NCBI RefSeq assembly: GCF_003265705.1
Contig: NW_020312817.1
Coordinates: 54,566,259-54,630,258 of the forward strand
Reading direction: 5' to 3'
DNA length: 64,000 bases
Source of the DNA: Callorhinus ursinus
Lineage: Eukaryota > Chordata > Mammalia > Carnivora > Otariidae
Shown: positions 53,914 to 64,000 of the stretch, in pieces
How the letters are laid out: each line of letters begins with the position of its first letter
Position numbering within the stretch: position 1 is the first letter of the stretch
Notes under the pieces: generated by a model
What the model was told of the DNA's origin: nothing
Seen by the model: only the letters and a program-made list of their open reading frames with translations
Databases searched by the model: none
Position numbers and translations under genes: made by a program

Positions 53914-55424
53914 ATCCAGCCATTGTTTCAGCACGTTTGTGTTTATAACTAGCTAAGCCATTTTTAGTTCTTAGGTAGAAATGAAATGATTAGGTCTTTC
54001 AAGCAACCACTTGCAGGACTTGGACACCAAAGCTTTAAGAGATGGGAACTCTGCAGAACCACAGAGGAAAATAGGAAATATTCCTGTAGGTTCCTTGAAG
54101 ACAAGATACAAGGGTGGTACCAAGATGGATACGTCATTTTGTTTTGTGAACCTCAGAGAAGGAGAGAGGAAGTTTGCAAAGCATTTCCATGCTTCTCATC
54201 GCATAGATGATTTTAACAGAAGATTCTGCTCACAGTGCTCAATAAATGAGATGTCAAGAATAAGGCTCTTAAAGGTTATGTGAGGGCTTGATGAGAGCCA
54301 ATACGTGAGATTCTGATTCTTTGCTGTAGCTGGTGGATTCTTTGTGTATTTTATCAAGCTTTCAGGACTGCTTACTTTGAAACAGGGAATCAGAAGTAGT
54401 GTGAGGAGTCATGGCTTCTAAATTATGCTTCTTAAACATCTGTTTATTCTTGTTGTTTCAAATTAGTGCTTTCAGTACTGATACTTCCAACATGGCCCCC
54501 TTCTAGAGGGGTGGAGAATATAGGGCAAAGTCAAGGAGTCTTTTCTACTGAGAATCTGCCCTTGCCCCTTGAAGAAGGGTGAGGAAACTGAGTAGGGAGT
54601 ATGATGCCAGGGTAAAATAGAGCAACTATCATACATGACAGGTGAGGAAAAGTTTCAAATCCAAATACTTATTAAGTAGTGAACACAATTATTTAAGGTC
54701 AGAAGAACTTTATACTATTCTTTTTTTTTCTTCTTAAAAATGACATTTAAAAAAAGATACTATTTATTTGAGAGAGAGAGAGCATGTGATGGAGGAAGGG
54801 CCGAGGAAATATCAAGTGGAATCTCAAGCAGACTCCACATCAAGCATGGAGCCTAACACCGGGCTCCATCCCATGACCCCAAGATCAGGACCCCAGTGGA
54901 AATCATTAGTTGGATGCTCAACCGTCTGAGCCATCCAGGCATCCCTTAAAAATGACATTTTAATTTGATTATGTAGTTATTAATTTAATTTAATTTTTTT
55001 TTAGCTATTAATTTTAAAAAAGAAGCTGATATTGGAAACGTTAACTTGGAACTAGGTTTTCTGTTGTTTTATATTAAAAAAAAAGAATAATACAGTGAAT
55101 CTCCTGTGTGAACTTCAGCCATGAGATCTGAACCAATATGTCTAGAGAGCAAAGAAAAATGGAAAAATCTTCACATAAATATTGGCTTAAATAGTAGAGA
55201 TGGGGTTCTTTGTGGAGAAATAAGATACTCTAGCATTTATTTAAGTGTGTCTGTTCTGTCCAAATCAGTTATGAGGGCAATTATGGAGTTCCTTTAAATT
55301 GGCCCTGTTTCTCGTTGGTCTTGAGAATCAAGGCCACAGACTGCAGTGAAAGCTTTTCCAGATACTCCTCCCTGTGAGGGGGTGAGTGAGAGGAACCATG
55401 GAACATGTCTGGAAATAGAGCTTT
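53914..55424. other. Intergenic, gene-free
   Basis: Except for the old SINE at 54749-54944, nothing recognised. Short overlapping open frames near 53986-54283 have no recognisable product. Confidence 0.5.
54749..54944 (-). mobile_element. Old CAN-SINE, minus strand
   Basis: Diverged body (catcaagcatggagcctaac, gagccatccaggcatccc), yet a perfect 16-bp TSD cttaaaaatgacattt at 54733-54748 and 54945-54960. Confidence 0.85.
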
Positions 55425-55441
55425 AGAATTCCTTCAGCCTC

Positions 55442-57053
55442 CCCTAAGGTCAGGAACATGGCAGGGATGTCCACTCTCACCACTCTCATTCAACATAGTA
55501 TTAGAAGTCCTAGCCACAGCAATCAGACAACAAAAAGAAATCAAAGGCATCCAAATAGGCAAAGAGGAAGTCAAACTCTCACTCTTTGTAGATGATATGA
55601 TACTGTATGTGGAAAACCCAAAAGACTCCACCCCAAAACTGCTAGAACTCACACAGGAATTCAGTAAAGTAGCAGGATATAAAATCAATGCACAGAAATC
55701 AGTGGTATTCCTATACACCAACAACAAGACAGAAGAGAGACAAATCAAGGAGTCTATCCCATTTATAATTGCACCCAAAACCATAAGATACCTAGGAATA
55801 AATTTAACAGAAGAGGCAAAGGATCTGTACTCAGAAAACTATAAAATACTCATGAAAGAAATTGAAGAAGACACAAAGAAATGGAAAAACGTTCCATGCT
55901 CATGGATTGGAAGAACAAACATTGTGAAGATGTCAATGCTACCTAGAGCAATCTACACATTCAATGCAATCCCCATCAAAATACCATCCACTTTTTTCAA
56001 AGAAATGGAACAATAATCCTAAAATTTGTATGGAACCAGAAGAGACCGCGAATAGCCAGAGGAATACTGAAAAAGAAAAGGAAAGCTGGCGGCATCACAA
56101 TTCCGGACTTCCAGCTCTATTACAAAGCTGTCATCATCAAGACAGTATGGTACTGGCACAAACACAGACACATAGATCAATGGAACAGAATCGAGAGCCC
56201 AGAAATGGACCCTCAACTCTATGGTCAACTAATCTTTGACAAAGCAGGAAAGAATGTCCAATGGAAAAAAGACAGTCTCTTCCACAAATGGTGTTGGGAA
56301 AATTGGACAGCCACATGCAGAAGAATGACACTGGACCATTTCCTTACACCACACACAAAAATAGACTCCAAATGGTTGAAAGACCTAAACATGAGACAGG
56401 AGTCCATCAAAATCCTAAAGGAGAACACAGGTAGCAACCTCTTCGACCTCAGCCGCAGCAACTTCTTCCTAGAAACATCGCCAAAGGCAAGGGAAGCAAG
56501 GGCAAAAATGAACTATTGGGATTTCATCAAGATAAAAAGCTTTTGCACAGCAAAAGAAACAGTCCACAAAACCAAAAGACAACCAACAGAATGGGAGAAA
56601 ATATTTGCAAATGACATATCACATAAAGGGCTAGTATCCAAAATCTATAAAGAACTTATCAAACTCAACACCCAAAGAACAAATAATCCAATCAAGAAAT
56701 GGGCAGAAGACATGAACAGACATTTTTCCAAAGAAGACATCCAAAGGGCCAAAAGACATGTGAATAAGTGCTCAACATCGCTCGGCATCAGGGAAATCCA
56801 AATCAAAACCTCAATGAGATACCACCTCACACCTGTCAGAATGGCTAGAATTAACAAGTCAGGAAACGACAGATGTTGGCGGGGATGTGGAGAAAGGGGA
56901 ACCCTCCTACACTGTTGGTGGGAATGCAAGCTGGTGCAACCACTCTGGAAAACAGTATGGAGGTTCCTCAAACAGTTGAAAATAGAGCTACCATACGATC
57001 CAGCAATTGCACTACTGGGTATTTACCCCAAAGATACAAATGTAGGGATCTGA
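55442..57053 (+). pseudogene. L1 ORF2 remnant (reverse transcriptase to C-terminal Cys-rich region)
   Basis: Frame 1 runs to a stop at 56014-56016 and encodes the reverse-transcriptase palm from [14 protein letters not shown] on. The catalytic loop reads F-V-D-D at 55585-55596, where mammalian L1 normally has F-A-D-D (GTA codon at 55588-55590). At 56012-56014 one base appears missing relative to the family, shifting the frame. From there frame 3 is open to the TGA ending at 57053 and includes the C-x3-C-x7-H-x4-C motif near 56878-56935. The endonuclease and ORF1 are absent (5' truncation). No host function is implied. Confidence 0.9.
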
Positions 57054-57751
57054 AGGGGTACATGCACCCCAATGTTTATAGCAGCAATGTCCACAATAGC
57101 CAAACTGTGGAAAGAGCCAAGATGTCCATCGACAGATGAATGGGTAAAGAAGAAGTGGTATATACACACAATGGAATATTATGCAGCCATCAAAAGGAAT
57201 GAGATCTTGCCATTTGCAACGACATGGATGGAACTGGAGGGTGTTATGCTGAGTGAAATAAGTCAATCAGAGAAAGACATGTATCATATGACCTCACTGA
57301 TATGAGGAATTTTCAACCTCAGGAAACAAACTGAGGGTTGCTGGAGTGGTGGGGGGTGGGAGGGATGGGGTGGCTGGGTGATAGACATTGGGGAGGGTAT
57401 GTGCTATGGTGAGCACTGTGAATTGTGCAAGACTGTTGAATCACAGATCTGTACTTCTGAAACAATGCAATATATGTTAAGAAAAAAAAAAGAAGAAGAA
57501 GAAGATAGCAGGAGGGGAAGAATGAAGGGGAGTAAGTCGGAGGGGGAGACGATGGACTCCGAAAAACAAACAGGGTTCTAGAGGGGAGGGGGGTGGGGGG
57601 ATGGGTTAGCCTGGTGATGGGTATTAAAGAGGGCAGGTACTGCATGGAGCACTGGGTGTTATGCACAAACAATGAATCATGGAACACTACATCAAAAACT
57701 AATGATGTAATGTATGGTGATTAACATAACAATAAAAAAATTAAAAAAAAA
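55442..57751 (+). mobile_element. 5'-truncated carnivore LINE-1 with perfect TSD
   Basis: About 2.3 kb 3' end of an L1: ORF2 from mid reverse transcriptase to its C-terminus, a G-rich 3' UTR, an A/GAA-rich stretch (about 57480-57504), a second 3' UTR module and a poly-A. Perfect 17-bp TSD agaattccttcagcctc at 55425-55441 and 57752-57768. The long TSD and mostly open ORF2 suggest a fairly recent insertion. It is truncated and cannot be autonomous. Confidence 0.95.
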
Positions 57752-58299
57752 AGAATTCCTTCAGCCTCAGAGGACTTGCTCAGGGCAAAATCTCCTAACA
57801 AAACAAATTATTAAACACCCACTATGGAGTAGGATGAAACTCCTTTAAGGTATGTTTAATTGAGCCATTAACACATAGTGAGGAACAGCCCAAAGCACTT
57901 GCATTTCAACCTCCTGGCTCACTCACTGGGCATACTAGGCATGTCATAACAGCCTCGTAAAACACAACAAATTGTCTCTTATTTTGTAATTAACATCTTG
58001 TAAAGTTGACAATATGATTATGATTGAATCGAGTCAGAAATGAATTGCCACTTTTATCTGCACATAAGATAGTTTCCTCACGGGAACTAAAGGAATAGTG
58101 TAGATAAGAAAAGGAGCTGCCCACTATGTAAAGACAAAGCAAAAATAGTGTTATTTTAAGGAGCTCCTTAAAACCTTTAAAGAAGAAAATAACAAAGTAA
58201 GGGGGATCTTAGCTCTATGATTCCTTAATCAGCTTAATCAGCTTCCTCTTCCTTAGAATAAGACTGGCTGTGTATATAGCACTAAGGCAGAGTAGGAAG

Positions 58300-58535
58300 A
58301 ATCAAGTGCCAGGTGCAATTTTATCTTCTTTTCATAGATTATCTCATTTAATCCTGCCAACCAACCATCAGGAAGATACATAACTACCATCTCCTTTTAC
58401 TGGTGAGGGAAATGAAGCACAGAGAGGAAAAAGTAACTTGTAGAAGTTCACAAAGTCATTAAGTTCTGTGCTGGGGTTACAACCTGGAATTCTGACTTTG
58501 TAGTTGTTCTTTGTACCACTATTACCACACTGCCT
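58300..58535 (+). repeat. MIR
   Basis: attatctcatttaatcctgc, ttactggtgagggaaatgaa, gttctgtgctggggttacaa. Confidence 0.7.
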
Positions 58536-58556
58536 TTTTCTTTTTCCTGCTAAACT

Positions 58557-58659
58557 TTTTTTTTTTTAAGTAAGCTTTATGTCCAATGTGGGGCTTGAAC
58601 TAGTGACCCCAAGATCAAGAGTTTGCATGCCCTATGGACTGAGCCATCCAGGTATCCCT
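58557..58659 (-). mobile_element. Short old-type CAN-SINE, minus strand
   Basis: ggggcttgaactagtgaccc and actgagccatccaggtatcc without the CT-rich body, like the short copy at 46061. TSD ctgctaaact at 58547-58556 and 58660-58669. Confidence 0.82.
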
Positions 58660-59209
58660 CTGCTAAACTCTTAAAGCAATGCTTCTCAAGTTGGGGTCCA
58701 AAGACAAATTTTCAGGAACTCTGGAATTCTGTGAGAATTAGCATTTCTTATGATCTTGCCTTTTGTGAGAATCTGAAAAAAAATTAACATAAGCGTGTTC
58801 AGGGAATCACATCATAATTGGGTATGGGCCTGTGTTGTAACTTCTTTTTGCCTATGTAAATTCCTGCCTCCTGTGAAGCCACAGACTTGGAGAGAGAAGG
58901 ATTTAGTCATTAAGGTCACATGCTTCTGACAGTCTTATGACATCATGCTCCATGGAAGGAAGAAAATCTCTAAATACAGTTTGTATACCTTGTTTACATC
59001 TCTGTTGGGACCTTTTTCTTTTTTCATTGGCTGCCAATTCTCATTGGCTCTTCTGTTTCCTCAAATTTTTATGTATTTACAATGTAGGAAAAGTGGAGAT
59101 GCAGGGTTCCCTGCCTTCCCAATATTAATTATCTGTATTCCTACAGTTATGAGGTTGAATAGATTACAAGGATTACTGTAGGATAGGTGCTTTAAAAGAG
59201 AAAGATTTG

Positions 59210-59410
59210 GGGGCGCCTGGGTGGCTCAGTTGTTAAGCGTCTGCCTTTGGCTCAGGTCATGATCCCAGGGTCCTGGGATCCAGTCCCTCATGGGGCTCCC
59301 TGCCTGGTGGGAAGCCTGCCTCTCCCTCTCCCTCTCCCACTTCCCCTGCTTGTGTTCCTGCTCTTGCTTTTTCTCTGTCAAATAAATAAATAAAATCTTA
59401 AAAAAAAAAA
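59210..59410 (+). mobile_element. CAN-SINE, plus strand
   Basis: 17-bp perfect TSD taaaagagaaagatttg at 59193-59209 and 59411-59427. Confidence 0.93.
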
Positions 59411-59654
59411 TAAAAGAGAAAGATTTGTCTCAAGGGACTAAGTGAGGTCCTTGGGAAAATTGGTACATCCTTCACACACTTCTGCACAAATGAATCTCTT
59501 TGTGATTATGTTGTTAAAGTGAGAGTAGAATGTCATGTCATGCCACCTAATAATTTTGAAATAAACTTTTCATTTGTAATATGTTAGATTTATAGAACAG
59601 TTGCAACTATAAGAGTTCTTGTTTACTTCTTACCAGTTTCCCCTAATGTCAATT

Positions 59655-59837
59655 TTTTTTTTTTTTAAGATTTTATTTGCTTATTTGAGAGAGAGAGAGA
59701 TCACATAGGCAGAGGGAGAGGGAGAAGCAGACTCACCACTGAACAAACAGCCCAATGCAGGGCTTGATCCCAAGACCCTAAGATCATGACCTGAGCCAAA
59801 GGCATACAGTTAACCAACGGAGCCACCCAGGTGTCCC
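59655..59837 (-). mobile_element. CAN-SINE, minus strand
   Basis: 16-bp perfect TSD tcccctaatgtcaatt at 59639-59654 and 59838-59853. Confidence 0.93.
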
Positions 59838-60026
59838 TCCCCTAATGTCAATTCTTAACTTATATTTATTTGTACACTTGTCAAACTAAGAAATTAACAC
59901 ATATTACTTTTAACTAAACTCTAGATTTTATTCAGATTTCACAAATTTTTCTCAGTTTTTCTGTTCTAGGATCCAATTCAGGATACCACACTGCATTTAG
60001 TACCTAATAATTTTGTCAGAAATATT

Positions 60027-60255
60027 AAATTAAATTAATTTATTCATTTTTAAGATTTATTTATTTGAGAGAGAGAAAGAGACGGAGAGAGAGAGAAAGA
60101 GGGAGAGAGCAGTAGGGAGGGGCAGAGGGAGAGGAGAAGCAGACGCCCCACCAAGTGTGGAGCCTGATGCAGGGCTTGATCTCACAACTCTGAGCTCATG
60201 ACTTGAGCTGAAACCAAGAGTCGGATGCTCAACTGATTGTGCCACTCAGGTGCCC
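60027..60255 (-). mobile_element. Old CAN-SINE, minus strand
   Basis: tttaagatttatttatttga start, purine-rich body, end gtgccactcaggtgccc. A decayed TSD is likely (ttgtcagaaatatt at about 60013-60026 against tgtgagaagtattt at 60256-60269). Confidence 0.85.
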
Positions 60256-60271
60256 TGTGAGAAGTATTTTA

Positions 60272-60473
60272 TTTTATTATTTTTTTAAAGATTTTATTTA
60301 TTTATTTGAGAGAGAGAGAATGAGAGCCAGAGAGCACGAGAGGGAAGAGGGTCAGAGGGAGAAGCAGACTCCCCGCCGAGCAGGGAGCCCGATGTGGGAC
60401 TCGATCCCAGGACTCCAGGATCATGACCCGAGCCGAAGGCAGTTGCTTAACCAACTGAGCCATCCAGGCGCCC
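60272..60473 (-). mobile_element. CAN-SINE, minus strand, abutting the old copy
   Basis: 17-bp perfect TSD ctgtgagaagtatttta at 60255-60271 and 60474-60490; its first base is the last base of the older SINE. Confidence 0.93.
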
Positions 60474-60871
60474 CTGTGAGAAGTATTTTAAACAAAAATC
60501 TCAACCAATACTTGATTCTGCCTTTCTTCATTCTAACAATTAGTGTGTTGCTGTTATAACCAGAATTTTGTTAATACATAATGAAATAAATTTTTAATAA
60601 TATTTTTTCTTCTAATTTTCAAATGGGAGTACAAATCAAAATATTTCCTACACAATTTACTATCAAATTTTACTTTAACTATGGAAATTTAACTTTAACC
60701 AGTCTTTTCATCTTAATATGTTTAGATAACTAGTTGGCTAGAGGGGCTTCTTTAATATACGTAAAACAGGTTATTAGGATCTGTGGATAAAAAGAATAAG
60801 TTTGATGTCTGTATAATCAGAACTATGTACAATGTGCATATCAGTTCTTTGGGTTAAAAATTAAGTAATAA

Positions 60872-61078
60872 GGGGCACCTGAGTGGCTCAGTCGTTAAGC
60901 GTCTGCCTTCCTCTCAAGTCATGATCCCAGGGTCCTGGGATCCCAGGGTCCTGGGATCAAGCCCCATATTGGCGTCCCTGCTCTGCCGGAAGCCTGCTTC
61001 TCCCTCTCCCACTCCCCCTGCTTTTGTTCCCTCCCTCGCTGTGTCTCTGTCAATTAAATAAATAAAATCTTTAAAAAA
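60872..61078 (+). mobile_element. CAN-SINE, plus strand, with 16-bp internal duplication
   Basis: ggggcacctgagtggctcag head. atcccagggtcctggg occurs twice in tandem (60924-60939, 60940-60955). tgctctgccggaagcctg variant. No matching direct repeats are seen at the two ends. Confidence 0.9.
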
Positions 61079-61195
61079 ACTTTTTGTTTTATCAATTTAT
61101 TAATTTTTTAAAAGATTTTATTTATTAATTTGAAAAAAACTATTTTTGTTTTATCAATTTATTAATTTCTTTTAAAGATTTTATTTATTTATTTG
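61073..61195. repeat. Imperfect 60-bp tandem duplication between inverted SINEs
   Basis: Copy A 61073-61132 and copy B 61133-61195 both run from an A-run and ttttgttttatcaatttatt into aaagattttatttatt; copy B continues into the minus SINE. Confidence 0.85.
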
Positions 61196-61377
61196 ACAGA
61201 GAGAGACATAGCGAGAGAGGGAACACAAGTAGGGGGGAGTGGGAGAGGGAGAAGCAGGCTTCCGGCAGAGCAGGGAGCCCGATGTAGGGCTCGATCCCAG
61301 CACCCTGGGATCCAGGACCCAGGGATCATGACCTGAGCCGAAGGCAGACGCTTAACAACTGAGCCACCCAGGCGCCC
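61165..61377 (-). mobile_element. CAN-SINE, minus strand, partner of the inverted pair
   Basis: Ends gagccacccaggcgcccc. Carries a duplicated ctggg/ccaggacc module at the same internal site, and the same ctgccgga variant, as the plus copy at 60872. No direct TSD is found. Confidence 0.9.
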
Positions 61378-61789
61378 CAAAACAAAAATAGTTTTGATGC
61401 ATTATAGAACCTTCAGTTGAATACCTGGACAGTAATGCATTGTCAGGTGGTAATTACTCTCTGCCTGCCTCTTGATACATAAAAGTATACCTTCAAACAG
61501 ATATGTAGCTTTATGATAAAAAAAATAAAGCTTTCATCTATTTCAGCAGTATTATATTTCACCACTATCACCTTTATAATATTATGAAATAAACCCCACT
61601 GAATATGTAGCTTGTATATTGGGGGTAAGACACCTTTATGGTTTTTTTTTTTTTTTTTTTTACTTTTACATTTTTTGGTTCAAAAAATAATTCATAATAT
61701 CTAGGAGAAGTAACACTTTATAAGAAGCCAAACTCTCTCCTCTTCCCCTTTATATATTTTTACCGACCTATAGCAGTGAGCTAGTGCCA

Positions 61790-62150
61790 CAAAATTGTGT
61801 GCTGTGTGGCATATAATTCTATACATTTATTTCTTTAGTGTCTGAAGAATTCAGCTAAGTTGGCCTACTTCTCATCTTGACCTGGGCTCACTTATGTATC
61901 TTGGCATGGGCTATGAGGAAGCTGGTTTGGCTGTGCTTCTGCTCCACGTGACCCTCACCTTCCTCCTGGGATAATGGGCTAGCTGGGTCTATCCTCATTG
62001 TAATGGCAGAAGCATAACAAAGCAAGCCCAGGTTTTCATGCTTCCTCTTGCATCATACCCACTATTATTCCATTGGCCAAAACAAAGCAAATGGCCAAAC
62101 TCATCATCAAGGGGTGCAAAAATATACTCGACATCCTGATGGAGGAATAG
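61790..62150. repeat. Old dispersed repeat, family unassigned
   Basis: gcctacttctcatcttgacc, cttcctcctgggataatggg, aatggcagaagcataacaa and ccaaactcatcatcaagggg form the kind of conserved order seen in old LTR/LINE repeats. Partly similar to 24330-24720. Confidence 0.4.
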
Positions 62151-62654
62151 CAGTCACCTGGAAAAAGGCACAGACACCCAGAGAGCTGAAAATGCACCGA
62201 TCAACTACCTGTTTCTTTCAATGATTTAGCCTTCTCATAACAGGGGCCTATGTTACAATGTTGAAAACTCAGTACAGCATGGCTTTGTAAGGAATACATA
62301 TAGAAACATTTTCAAAGCCTTAAATTGCAAAATTTAGCACCTAACTTCTGTCATAAAGTTTAGGAAAAGCAATAAGTAGGTTGGAAATCATGATTTTACA
62401 GGTTTTACAGACTAGGTTCAGAGCACTTAACTGAATCACACATGCCCACACTATTGATGGACTGATTTCTGAGTCTTGGACCATCTAAGAATGCCCTTTC
62501 CCTTTACATCCTTGATTGTCATTCCAGAAAACTCAGGTTATTCTTCCTGTGGGAATGGCAGGAGGCACAGAGCTACATGCAATTCATAGAATGGATTCAC
62601 TTTGAGTAATAAATATATTTATTTCCATTATGCCTACAAACATTGATTTTTTTT

Positions 62655-62844
62655 AAAGATTTTATTCATTTATTTATTTGAGAGAGAGAGAGAGAGAGAG
62701 AGCACATGAGAGGGGGGAGGGTCAGAGGGAGAAGCAGACTCCCTGCCAAGCAGGGAGCCCAATGCGGTACTTGATCCTGGGACTCCAGAATCATGACCTG
62801 AGCCAAAGGCAGTTGCTTAAGCAACTGAGCCACCCGGGTGCCCC
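62655..62844 (-). mobile_element. CAN-SINE, minus strand
   Basis: 16-bp TSD aacattgatttttttt at 62639-62654 and 62845-62860. Confidence 0.92.
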
Positions 62845-62900
62845 AACATTGATTTTTTTTTTTTTGAAGGATGTTATTATGTGGCAAGGTTTCAGGGTAT

Positions 62901-63115
62901 ATTTATTTATTTATTTATTTATTTATTTATTAAGATTTTATTTATTTGACAGAGAACGACACATTGAGAGAGGGAACACAAGCAGGGGGAGTGGGAGAGG
63001 GAGAAACAGGCTTCCTGTGGAGCAGGGAGCCCGATGTGGGGCTTGATCCCAGGACCCCGGGATCATTACCTGAGCCGAAGGCAGGCACTTAACGACTGAG
63101 CCACCCAGGTGCCCC
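62901..63115 (-). mobile_element. CAN-SINE, minus strand, with (ATTT)n tail
   Basis: TSD ggtttcagggtat at 62888-62900 and 63116-63128. The tail complement (ATTT)8 or so makes it longer than its neighbours. Confidence 0.92.
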
Positions 63116-63289
63116 GGTTTCAGGGTATTTTTTAAGGAATATGACAGGAATCAATTTCTTAAAGAAGTACTGAATTATCAGTTATTTTTTCAAATGGCTA
63201 ATTCTAGGGAGGTTTTAAAATCCTGTCTTTATTCCATTTTTTGATGTAAATAATTTAGGACAACAAAGCACAGTGAGGTGAAGATGAGT

Positions 63290-63642
63290 GTTATGGTCTG
63301 AATGTTTGTGTCTCCCCCAAATTCATATGCTGAAATCCTAATGCCCAATGTGATGGTTCTAGTAGCTGGGGCCTTTGAGAGGTGATTAGGTCATGAAGGA
63401 GGAGTCCTTATGATGGGATTAGTGCCTTTTAAACAAGGTCTGAGAGAACTCCCTTCTGCCTTCCCCAAGCGAGAATACAAGAAGTCGACAGCCTACAGCT
63501 AGAAGAGAGCCTTCACCCAATCTTACTGGCACCCTGATCTCAGACTTTCAGATTCCATAATTGAGGGAAGTAGCTGTCTATTGTTTATAAGGCACCCAGT
63601 CTGTGGCATTTTGTCATAGCAGTGTGAAAGGACTAAGACAAT
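63290..63642 (+). mobile_element. MaLR (MLT1A-type) solo LTR
   Basis: ttatggtctgaatgtttgtg start, aattcatatgctgaaatcct, ttgagaggtgattaggtcat, ctgttgtttataa-like end with gcacccagtctgtggcattt and gtgaaaggactaagaca terminus. A nearly complete LTR; no internal region adjoins it. Confidence 0.8.
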
Positions 63643-63740
63643 AAGGGAAGAAATACAACTTTTCGTGTATTTAGAATGACTTATGAGCTGACAACCTATC
63701 CCACCAGATGTTTCAAATGAATCAAGTACTCAACACCGGG

Positions 63741-63835
63741 AAAACAAAACAACAGCAACAACAACAACAACAAAAACAAAAAACCCAAAACCAAAACAAA
63801 ACAACAAGAAGGAAGGAAGGAAGAAAAAAGCACAA
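63741..63835. repeat. A-rich low-complexity tract with (CAA)n and (GGAA)n
   Basis: aacaacaacaacaacaa then cccaaaaccaaaacaaa and aaggaaggaaggaag. Confidence 0.9.
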
Positions 63836-64000
63836 AAAAATAGAAGAGGAAGTGGCTTATTTATTTAGATTAATTAGACAAACAGTACAGATAGTGATGG
63901 CATCAATTGCTCATCACTTGGAATCTCCTACTTGGTTTCAAGATAGAATATTCTTACCACCTGGGCATTCTTCCTCAGGGTGTCATGAAACACTAACGAC

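Larger units (their letters stand above)
57769..59192. other. Intergenic, gene-free
   Basis: Apart from one MIR and one old SINE, unassigned AT-rich sequence. Confidence 0.5.

Noticed and set aside
55405..57305. Host reverse-transcriptase gene
   Set aside because: It is the 3' end of a truncated L1 bounded by a TSD and poly-A.

Overview
This window is nuclear DNA from a carnivoran mammal. It carries more than twenty young tRNA-Lys-derived CAN-SINEs (head like ggcgcctgggtggctcag, tail aaataaataaaatctt) and carnivore-type LINE-1 3' ends. SINE style and L1 tail suggest a caniform, probably an arctoid (seal, bear or mustelid type), but the species cannot be fixed from sequence alone. All of it is eukaryotic: split exons with GT-AG introns, a CpG-rich divergent promoter, microsatellites and nested retrotransposons. 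It matches the human 2p14 PNO1-WDR92 neighbourhood.

Layout: (1) 1-1879, the start of PNO1 on the minus strand; exons 1 and 2 are present and the rest lies off the left edge. (2) 1880-2392, a compact CpG-rich head-to-head promoter shared with WDR92. (3) 2393-22746, the complete WDR92 (DNAAF10, monad) coding region in eight exons, 357 codons, every junction GT-AG and every phase consistent. (4) About 22.7-64 kb, a long gene-free stretch downstream of WDR92 (by human synteny, the interval towards C1D). It is filled with CAN-SINEs, MIR, L2, ancient and young L1, MaLR LTRs and hAT fossils, and I found no supportable host coding exon there.

Functionally the two genes share a promoter but act in different assembly pathways: PNO1 in 40S ribosomal subunit maturation with NOB1, and WDR92 in R2TP/prefoldin-like co-chaperone work and axonemal dynein preassembly.

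I did not find a previously undescribed biological system. The most interesting structures are genomic: a perfect 14-bp target-site duplication around nothing but a (TTTA)n SINE tail (49.7 kb); an inverted CAN-SINE pair sharing internal duplications and lacking normal target-site duplications (60.9-61.4 kb); two CAN-SINEs with expansion of a 12-bp internal unit (18.6 and 39.5 kb); a 100-N gap whose flanks are a 103-bp repeat of each other (14.5-14.8 kb); and a 5'-truncated, nearly open L1 with a perfect 17-bp target-site duplication (55.4-57.8 kb).
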